Positions 60,201 to 64,000 of a DNA stretch of 64,000 nucleotides are shown here, piece by piece. The stretch covers positions 6,681,501-6,745,500 of the forward strand of contig NC_051103.1 of NCBI RefSeq assembly GCF_901709675.1. Reading direction: 5' to 3'. Within the stretch, counting starts at the first letter, position 1. Every line of letters begins with the position of its first letter. Source of the stretch: Syngnathus acus (lineage: Eukaryota; Chordata; Actinopteri; Syngnathiformes; Syngnathidae). The notes beneath the pieces were generated by a model, which saw only the letters and a list, made by a program, of their open reading frames with translations, had not been told where the DNA came from and made no database searches. Both the position numbers and the translations under genes were made by a program.

Positions 60201-60722
60201 CGACGGCGCGGTGAGGCGAAGCGGCGAGGCGCGCAGCTCGGCCGTCACCCCGCCCACATAGGTGTGGCTGAACACCGTCATGTCTCTCCGCTTGCTCTTC
60301 ACCTCGGCCCAGCCTTCCAGCCGCCCGTCCACCTCCAGCGAGGTGTTCTTCCAGTCCCGCTTGACGCGCACGGCGTGCCAGCGTCCGTCGCTCACCGCCA
60401 CGCCCGAGCGCAGCTCGGCCGGCTCGGCGCAGAAGATGGAGAAGCGCAGGCGCAGGTGGCCGCGCAGCAGCAGAAGCTCCAGGAAGTCGCAGAAGCCCTC
60501 GTCGTCCAGGTAGAGCAGCAGGCCCTCCTGGCTGTGCGTCCGCAGGCTGAAGCTCAGCACGCTCTCGCAGCAGGCGTTCCACACGGGGAAGCGCCCCCAC
60601 TGGCTGGACACGCCGCCGAACTCCAGCATCTCGCCTTGGGCCTGGCCCCCCGCGCTGCACAGGCAAAGGCCCAGGAAGAGCAGCGGGGCCGCCACCCAGA
60701 CGCACATGGCCATCACACTCAT
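29378..60722 (-). CDS. nrxn1: Neurexin-1 alpha, 24 coding exons
   Basis: Presynaptic adhesion receptor that binds neuroligins, LRRTMs and cerebellin complexes. Exons in gene order: 60722-59984, 56268-56251 (SS1), 55705-55676 (SS1), 48291-47990, 47412-47389 (SS2), 45826-45665, 44253-44182, 44110-43886, 43821-43674, 42900-42770, 42588-42336, 40462-40259, 39332-39306 (SS3), 37062-36940, 36828-36447, 36379-36189, 36123-35950, 35066-34947, 34867-34686, 34616-34445, 33234-33145 (SS4), 32431-32103, 30226-30148, 29679-29378. They total 4479 bp, 1492 residues plus stop, within the normal range for alpha-neurexin, and all phases join. The order is signal, LNS1, EGF1, LNS2, LNS3, EGF2, LNS4, LNS5, EGF3, LNS6, stalk, membrane helix and tail. 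The stalk [13 protein letters not shown] and the tail ending [11 protein letters not shown] are NRXN1-like, and the neighbour fshr supports this. Which teleost paralogue (nrxn1a or nrxn1b) it is cannot be decided here. Confidence 0.94.
30227..32102 (-). other. nrxn1: nrxn1 intron between LNS6 and the membrane-helix exons
   Basis: Contains an uninterrupted A24 run (30934-30957) and a perfect 16-bp CRE palindrome at 31769-31784. The open frames on the plus strand here lack homology that I recognise. No extra exon was found. Confidence 0.6.
31769..31784. promoter_or_regulatory. Perfect CRE palindrome
   Basis: GCGCTGACGTCAGCGC is a 16-bp perfect palindrome containing the full CREB/ATF site TGACGTCA. 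It lies in the 3' part of nrxn1. Function is inferred from the motif only. Confidence 0.45.
32103..32431 (-). other. nrxn1: nrxn1 end of LNS6 and Ser/Thr-rich stalk
   Basis: Reads [40 protein letters not shown] and [10 protein letters not shown], then a low-complexity stalk rich in Ala, Ser and Thr ([23 protein letters not shown]). The stalk diverges from mammals, as expected for an O-glycosylated linker. It ends in phase 0 with a GTCAGA donor. Confidence 0.88.
33145..33234 (-). CDS. nrxn1: nrxn1 90-nt cassette exon at splice site 4
   Basis: Exactly 90 nt, phase 1 to 1, with an AAAG acceptor and a GTAAAA donor. It encodes [20 protein letters not shown] then [10 protein letters not shown], almost identical to the vertebrate SS4 insert. 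Inclusion of this exon is known to switch neurexin partner choice between neuroligin/LRRTM and cerebellin. Confidence 0.93.
33330..33938. mobile_element. MITE-like inverted-repeat element in the intron upstream of the SS4 exon
   Basis: The left end is TAAGGGTCCGCTCAC and the right end GCGAGCGGACTCTTA, which are inverted copies with few mismatches. A second inverted pair further in, CATAGACATCAAATA at about 33380 and TATTTGATGTCTATG at about 33839, is exact over 15 bp. The ends are GC-rich, the centre is AT-rich, and no transposase frame is seen. The family is not identified. Confidence 0.6.
34445..34867 (-). other. nrxn1: nrxn1 LNS6 first two exons
   Basis: Exon 34867-34686 reads [20 protein letters not shown] and [20 protein letters not shown]. 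Exon 34616-34445 reads [20 protein letters not shown] and ends PVIERYPSG at splice site 4. LNS6 is the neuroligin-binding domain. The calcium-site neighbourhood VGTDD is kept. Confidence 0.92.
34947..35066 (-). other. nrxn1: nrxn1 EGF3 exon
   Basis: Encodes [20 protein letters not shown] followed by [18 protein letters not shown], the third EGF. The following intron (34868-34946) is only 79 bp. In mammals this is the intron that houses the beta-neurexin promoter and first exon. Confidence 0.92.
35067..35949 (-). other. nrxn1: nrxn1 intron between LNS5 and EGF3
   Basis: 883 bp. I looked here for a displaced beta-neurexin first exon (signal peptide followed by a His-rich segment) and saw none on the minus strand. 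It holds a short poly-A at 35599-35610. Confidence 0.5.
37063..39305 (-). other. nrxn1: nrxn1 intron after SS3 exon
   Basis: 2.2 kb with no gene seen. A GTGTT-type simple repeat lies at 38213-38250, and TC-rich sequence at 38770-38800. Confidence 0.5.
39306..39332 (-). CDS. nrxn1: nrxn1 27-nt microexon at splice site 3
   Basis: Phase 1 to 1 exon encoding DCIRINCTA, flanked by CCAG and GTAAGT. The same insert (DCIRINC...) marks SS3 in LNS4 of vertebrate neurexins. Skipping it keeps the reading frame. Confidence 0.88.
40463..42335 (-). other. nrxn1: nrxn1 intron between EGF2 and LNS4
   Basis: 1.9 kb. It contains AP-1 and paired octamer motifs at 40745-40770, a poly-T at 40914-40927, an AG-rich run at 41037-41070, and GGGA tandem runs near 41168 and 41709 that could form G-quadruplexes. 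No exon was found. Confidence 0.5.
40745..40770 (+). promoter_or_regulatory. AP-1 site with two POU octamers
   Basis: TGACTCA at 40745-40751 is followed at once by ATTTGCAT at 40751-40758 and again at 40763-40770. ATTTGCAT is the exact POU/Oct octamer. Such clustering is compatible with a neural enhancer, but this rests on motifs only. Confidence 0.4.
42336..42900 (-). other. nrxn1: nrxn1 end of LNS3 and EGF2
   Basis: Exon 42900-42770 encodes [20 protein letters not shown] and [18 protein letters not shown]. Exon 42588-42336 encodes [18 protein letters not shown] and then EGF2, with [20 protein letters not shown] and [13 protein letters not shown]. The domains and borders match mammalian NRXN1. 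Confidence 0.92.
43674..45826 (-). other. nrxn1: nrxn1 LNS2 end and LNS3 (exons 45826-45665, 44253-44182, 44110-43886, 43821-43674)
   Basis: Exon 45826-45665 reads [19 protein letters not shown] to FMGCLKE. Exon 44253-44182 reads [20 protein letters not shown]. Exon 44110-43886 opens LNS3 with [12 protein letters not shown] and [13 protein letters not shown]. It ends in [15 protein letters not shown], longer and more basic than the mammalian equivalent. Exon 43821-43674 reads [20 protein letters not shown] to [10 protein letters not shown]. Confidence 0.9.
44254..47388 (-). other. nrxn1: nrxn1 introns around exon 45826-45665
   Basis: Apart from that exon, 44254-45664 and 45827-47388 show no coding sequence that I recognise. 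They contain AT-rich homeodomain-type sequence (TATTAATTATGG near 44959), (CA)n near 46600-46620 and an octamer ATGCAAAT at 47098-47105. I did not find the second half of the SS2 insert here. Confidence 0.5.
47389..47412 (-). CDS. nrxn1: nrxn1 24-nt microexon at splice site 2 (HSGIGHAM)
   Basis: CACTCAGGCATTGGACACGC plus TATG lies between an AG acceptor (ACAAAG) and a GTAAAC donor, phase 0 at both ends. It encodes HSGIGHAM, exactly the vertebrate SS2 insert, between NLRQ and VTISVDG of LNS2. I did not find the second SS2 part (VNKLHCS). Confidence 0.9.
47990..48291 (-). other. nrxn1: nrxn1 LNS2 first exon
   Basis: Encodes [18 protein letters not shown] through [11 protein letters not shown] to [10 protein letters not shown], almost unchanged from mammalian LNS2. 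It starts in phase 1 directly from the SS1 exons and ends in phase 0 at splice site 2. Introns on both sides contain poly-A or poly-T tracts. Confidence 0.92.
49870..50608. repeat. Diverged duplicated non-coding block within the large nrxn1 intron
   Basis: The two copies (49870-50023 and 50479-50608) share GCCGCTTTGTGTCTC, TCTAATTTCTC (CTAATTTCTC in the first), CGGCAACTGG or TGGCAACCGG, GATTGAG[CT]GA[AG]GCGCACATTAT and GGACAGCTGTACT in the same order and orientation. The sequence between these phrases differs. Confidence 0.65.
52157..52181 (+). repeat. Uninterrupted G25 homopolymer
   Basis: Twenty-five consecutive G residues inside the large nrxn1 intron. The exact length may be affected by sequencing or assembly error. 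Confidence 0.85.
55676..55705 (-). CDS. nrxn1: nrxn1 30-nt exon at splice site 1 ([10 protein letters not shown])
   Basis: The exon encodes LAHLMIGDQ with split glycine codons at its borders. This is nearly the same as the GLAHLMMGDQ cassette of mammalian NRXN1 SS1. It is phase 1 to 1, with a GTATGG donor. Confidence 0.85.
56251..56268 (-). CDS. nrxn1: nrxn1 candidate 18-nt microexon at splice site 1
   Basis: AGCACAGCTACACCCCAG is flanked by an AG acceptor with a pyrimidine-rich lead and by a GTAGGT donor. It is phase 1 at both ends and adds EHSYTP between EGF1 and LNS2. Mammalian NRXN1 has an optional 18-nt exon at this same place. It can be included or skipped without a frameshift. Confidence 0.65.
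56269..59983 (-). other. nrxn1: nrxn1 intron between the LNS1-EGF1 exon and SS1
   Basis: 3.7 kb with CA/GT-rich runs (about 56425-56445, 56640-56680, 59672-59700). Several GC-rich and AT-rich alternations could be conserved regulatory DNA, but none can be proved by eye. No exon was recognised. Confidence 0.45.
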
Positions 60723-60738
60723 GCACACGCTCGCTGTG
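59984..60738 (-). other. nrxn1: nrxn1 exon with start codon, signal peptide, LNS1 and EGF1
   Basis: The acceptor is at 60739-60740 and the first in-frame ATG at 60722, with further in-frame ATGs at 60713 and 60707. The signal peptide is [19 protein letters not shown] followed by a small-residue cleavage region. LNS1 shows [33 protein letters not shown] and [12 protein letters not shown], all typical alpha-neurexin motifs. EGF1 is [19 protein letters not shown]. The donor is GTAAGA. The large opposite-strand frame over this exon is a shadow of its GC-rich codons. Confidence 0.92.
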
Positions 60739-60744
60739 CTGCTC

Positions 60745-60745
60745 A

Positions 60746-60784
<39 letters not shown>
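60745..60784. repeat. (CA)n microsatellite next to the nrxn1 start-codon exon
   Basis: About 19 perfect AC dinucleotides. In nrxn1 orientation this is a (GT)n tract immediately before the acceptor at 60739-60740, where a pyrimidine tract would be expected. Confidence 0.85.
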
Positions 60785-60786
<2 letters not shown>

Positions 60787-61916
60787 AGGGGAAAGGGGGA
60801 TTGGTGGTGGTGGTCCTGGTGGTTGAGGGGGGGGCAAAGGCTAGAGCTGGACACCTTGCCTCATTGCGCTCATTTTCTCAAAGACCCTGCCTGCTGGATT
60901 GTGCTGTGGGCTCACGCCGAAGCTCCTTTTCTCATCTTTTGACTGCGTCTGGCCCTCTCAGTCTTGCGCCAGGTGAGCACGCGTGCCTGTGCCGGGCGCC
61001 AACTCCATCTTGGTGGCCTAGATCGGGCCCTCTCCTCCCATGCGGGAAACTCCCCACGGGGCTTAGTGTCTGCGCGCGCTCGTGCACGTCTCACACGCAG
61101 CTTGTGGCGAGAAAAGACACCGTCATTGCAGAATTCGAATCCTTCCTCCTCCTCCTCAGTAGGGGCAAGGTTGCAAGTGTGCGTGGGGCGAAATCAGGTG
61201 TGCCTTGTCATCGCTCTCCAGCCACCTACAGAGAAAACAAGATGGCACAATCAAGCCACTTTACACTCAGATTGGCCTCAGGGTCTTCGCGTGGCTGCGG
61301 AGAGCATTCCAGAACCGCCTCCTTCCAAAACGGACTTTTTTATTTATTTATTTTTTGTGGTGGTGTGGTCGTCGGATCGATACGACATCTTGCGGCAGCC
61401 TATTTTCCCCCTTCTGTTTTAAGTGGCCTTGATCACAGAAGAGCAAAGCGGCGCTGCGGCGGATGACTCAAACGTCGAATTAACAAATCGGCGAGCGCGC
61501 ACACGTGCACGACGACGAAAGCCAGCAGAGGGGAGCAACGTTCCGGTTATTGATAGACGGCGGGAATGACTGCGGTTGAGATATCGATTGTCGATTTGCG
61601 GCCGTTGCTCGCCCCCCCCTCCCCCTTCCGCGGATCGCTCGTCTTTTCTTAGCTCCACGTTCGTTACCTTTTCCCACCACCCACCCAGCATAAACGATAA
61701 ATACATCTTTGCCACCAAATTGATGGAGTCCAAAACCTTGGCGACAGCCTACCTCGCAAGCATCCTGTGCCGCCGCCGGAGGTGAACCTCACCGCGGCTT
61801 TGATGCCCGGCGGTGGTCGGCGCTCGGTGGGTGGCGGGCGACGCGGCAGTTAGAGAGCCGCTCCACGCACACACACAGTCGCGCACGCACACAAATGACC
61901 ACGCGGATGTCCTCAC

Positions 61917-62270
61917 CTACGAGGTGTTTCTCCGTCTACTCCCGGGAGGAGGAAAAGGTGCAGTCGGATGATGATGATGAAGCTCGGAGAGAGCAGAGAC
62001 GCACACGCGCACGGAGAGAGCGAGAGATGGTCACGTGACACTGAGGAGAGAGGGAGCGACACAGGCGCAGAACAGAGAGAAGGAGAGCGGAAGAGCGGAA
62101 GAGAGAGAGAGAGAGAGATGGACGCAGAGCTGAGAAAGACAGACAAAAATAAAGAGAGCAAAGACAAGAGGACACGGAACACAGAGACAGAAGCTGAGCC
62201 GAGAAAGTGAGCGAGGGGCGAGGAAGAGTCAGACACATATGTACATGCGGAACAGCCAGTGAGAAAGACA
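61917..62270 (-). other. nrxn1: Candidate 5' non-coding exon of nrxn1
   Basis: On the minus strand CACCTCGTAG is followed by GTGAGG, a good donor at 61911-61916, 1.2 kb before the start-codon exon. This is a plausible end of a 5' UTR exon. The transcription start is not visible; a TATA-less promoter near the CT-rich repeat is possible. Confidence 0.35.
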
Positions 62271-62271
62271 A

Positions 62272-62272
<1 letters not shown>

Positions 62273-62351
<79 letters not shown>
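62273..62351. repeat. (AG)n microsatellite of about 79 bp
   Basis: Perfect AG repeats, (CT)n in nrxn1 orientation, inside a longer purine-rich stretch from about 62030 to 62370. It lies at the presumed 5' end of nrxn1. Confidence 0.92.
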
Positions 62352-62356
<5 letters not shown>

Positions 62357-62369
62357 AAAGAGAGAGGGA

Positions 62370-64000
62370 CAAGCAGAAGTGAAAGCGTGATCAAGATGCA
62401 TCATACTATTGCATTCAATGACTTAATTTCTGCAATGATGAATTTTAGAGGATGTGATGCACACCAATGTGATATTTATGAATGTAATAGGAGTCAAATT
62501 TGGATCAAATTGTCAAGTGAGACCGTGGGGTGCAAAAGAAAACGCCCTCTATCCCCTCGATGCGGTCTGCCAAATTCCCCAAACACGGTAAACTGGACTT
62601 GCTCGGTCAGCAAAACAAAAAAGAGGGTCACACACGCCAAGTAGAGTGGGGGAGAGAGAGAGAACAGAGAGAACGAGACCGAAGCAAACAGATGAGAGAA
62701 AGAGAGACACAGAAGAGACACCACTCATTGCTCTGTATTGAATGTAAAAACGTACATTTTGATCGACTGGGTCAGGTAGAATCAGTGTTGTCTTCTGATG
62801 GGAAAAGGTCAGCCGGGCCATGTTTTGTCTCTTTTCGTATTGAGCAAATTTGGCGCCAGGCTGCGTTGTCTCCTGTGATCAAACACAAAGGCACGCTCTC
62901 CATTAATAGCGGCCATCTCGGCGCCCTTTTGGGCTAATACGCGCTTATGTGGACCTATTTACTCCGGCGAGGCAATAAGGGCTGATTAACAGCGTCGGTG
63001 CGACCGCGCGGCACGGCCGCATAGCAGATATTAAGCATATTTAAGACCGCCGAGAGCTGCGCCGACATTAAATGCCAGCCCGAGGAGCTGCGATCTGATG
63101 TGCGAGGGGAAAAGAGAAACGGGGATTGGGTTACTATGGTAACAATCTCAACATCAGCACCGTTTGTATTCCCAACGGACTGCCCTCCCCCCCCCACCCC
63201 TCATCAAACTAACCGCTTGTTGGCTTTCCTCTCCCTCCTCGCCATCCGGTGGCCAAGCTGACCTTTTGGAGTTAAAGGCGTTCTCAAAAAATAACGCTCC
63301 TCCAGGTTTTCCCGAGAGCAGCGTACAGAAATGTCTTCCACACAAAAAATATACATGAATACACTTAATACAGAGCAGTAGCCAGTGAGACGTGAAAACA
63401 TGGTGTGAGGGGAGTCTCACACGCACACACCTGCAGTTAAGGTGTGTGCGCGCGAGCGAGTGTGCCTGACGGGCAGCCACGGCGTCCTAAATGAGATTAA
63501 ACGGGAGGTTTGCCTCTAATCACGTTATAATGAGTTTCTGTGTAGCTCGTACATTCACTAATTCCGCTTGCCAATAGTGCAAACAGCCACGTGGGTGTGC
63601 GCGCGTGCGCAAGTGTGTGTCCGCGTGAGGGGAGAGCGGGTCACCTCGCCGCAATCTCTCGCTCGGTCATTTATAACAATAGCGGCGAACCGTCCTCGTC
63701 AAAAGATTGCAAAATGCGTGCCGATTTGTGTACGCTGTCCATACGTTTATAGATCTGTGTGTCATTAGAAGTCTCGACAGGAATTAGCATTGATCAGCTG
63801 ACCAGCAGATGGTGAGTGACTGACAAGCCCAAACAAAGCCCAGGCTCACTATAAAAAAAAAAAAAAAAAATCTAAGATATGGTAGTGAATAAATCTGGGG
63901 GGGGAAAAAAATCGTGCAGGTGTGGCAAGTCAGGGCGGGGGCTTGGATAAGGAAGAGTGGGCAGGGATAGGAGGGTTACTATGACGACGACATAGGAGAT
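62370..64000. other. Upstream flank of nrxn1 without recognised gene
   Basis: Mixed sequence with AG-rich patches near 62650-62710, a C-run at 63188-63195 and an A18-type run at 63853-63870. I see no exon, RNA gene or clear promoter element. Confidence 0.45.

Noticed and set aside
61120-61145. GAATTCGAATCC resembling a tRNA T-arm
   Set aside because: No matching acceptor, D-arm or anticodon arm could be folded around it.
59919-61466. 515-codon open frame on the + strand
   Set aside because: It lies opposite the nrxn1 LNS1-EGF1 exon, includes a THTHTH run from the (CA)n repeat, and shows no known domain; it is a shadow of GC-rich codons.
62207-62394. Arg-Glu and Leu-Ser repeat frames
   Set aside because: Products of the (AG)n microsatellite on the two strands.

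Overview
This window is vertebrate nuclear DNA, almost certainly from a teleost fish with a compact genome. Every gene is split by short GT-AG introns, many of only 70-130 bp. The three genes recognised are chordate-specific, and the intergenic DNA contains fish-type MITE and satellite sequence. There are no bacterial features, CRISPR arrays or rRNA genes, and I found no convincing tRNA.

Layout: (1) About 5-11,896, + strand, is the 3' part of lrp2 (megalin), a giant endocytic receptor, running off the left edge. Its two LDL-receptor class A clusters contain 10 and 11 repeats, matching clusters III and IV of LRP2. It ends with a membrane segment, three FxNPxY-type endocytosis motifs and a C-terminal PDZ ligand. 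(2) About 12,187-22,900 is repeat-rich intergenic DNA: an AT-rich microsatellite, an eight-fold array of an 86-bp near-palindrome (period about 235 bp), a dispersed repeat, about 5.3 kb of telomere-like (CCCTAA-related) satellite with a 639-657 bp higher-order period, a MITE-like element, a three-unit tandem repeat and a good CTCF-like site. (3) 22,931-27,051, - strand, is fshr, the follicle-stimulating hormone receptor. I reconstruct 14 exons with consistent phases, totalling 694 codons plus stop, with three introns inside the seven-helix domain. (4) 29,378-60,722, - strand, is an alpha-neurexin, nrxn1. I reconstruct 24 coding exons that join in frame to about 1,492 residues, including very small or cassette exons at canonical splice sites SS1, SS2, SS3 and SS4. 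Its introns hold most of the remaining sequence. (5) About 61,900-64,000 holds the probable 5' non-coding exon and upstream region of nrxn1.

The fshr-nrxn1 order and orientation match the human 2p16 arrangement (FSHR next to NRXN1), which supports both identifications; lrp2 is not a neighbour in human. The genes do not form one pathway: megalin is an epithelial uptake receptor, FSHR a gonadal G-protein-coupled receptor, and neurexin-1 a presynaptic adhesion molecule.

The most interesting points are: a complete alpha-neurexin compressed to about 31 kb, with only a 79-bp intron where the beta-neurexin promoter normally lies; a MITE close to the SS4 cassette exon; fshr with introns in its 7TM domain and a Trp where human FSHR has a sulphated Tyr; and two unusual satellite arrays between lrp2 and fshr. 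Exon borders were read by eye from splice motifs, homology and phase, without alignment software.
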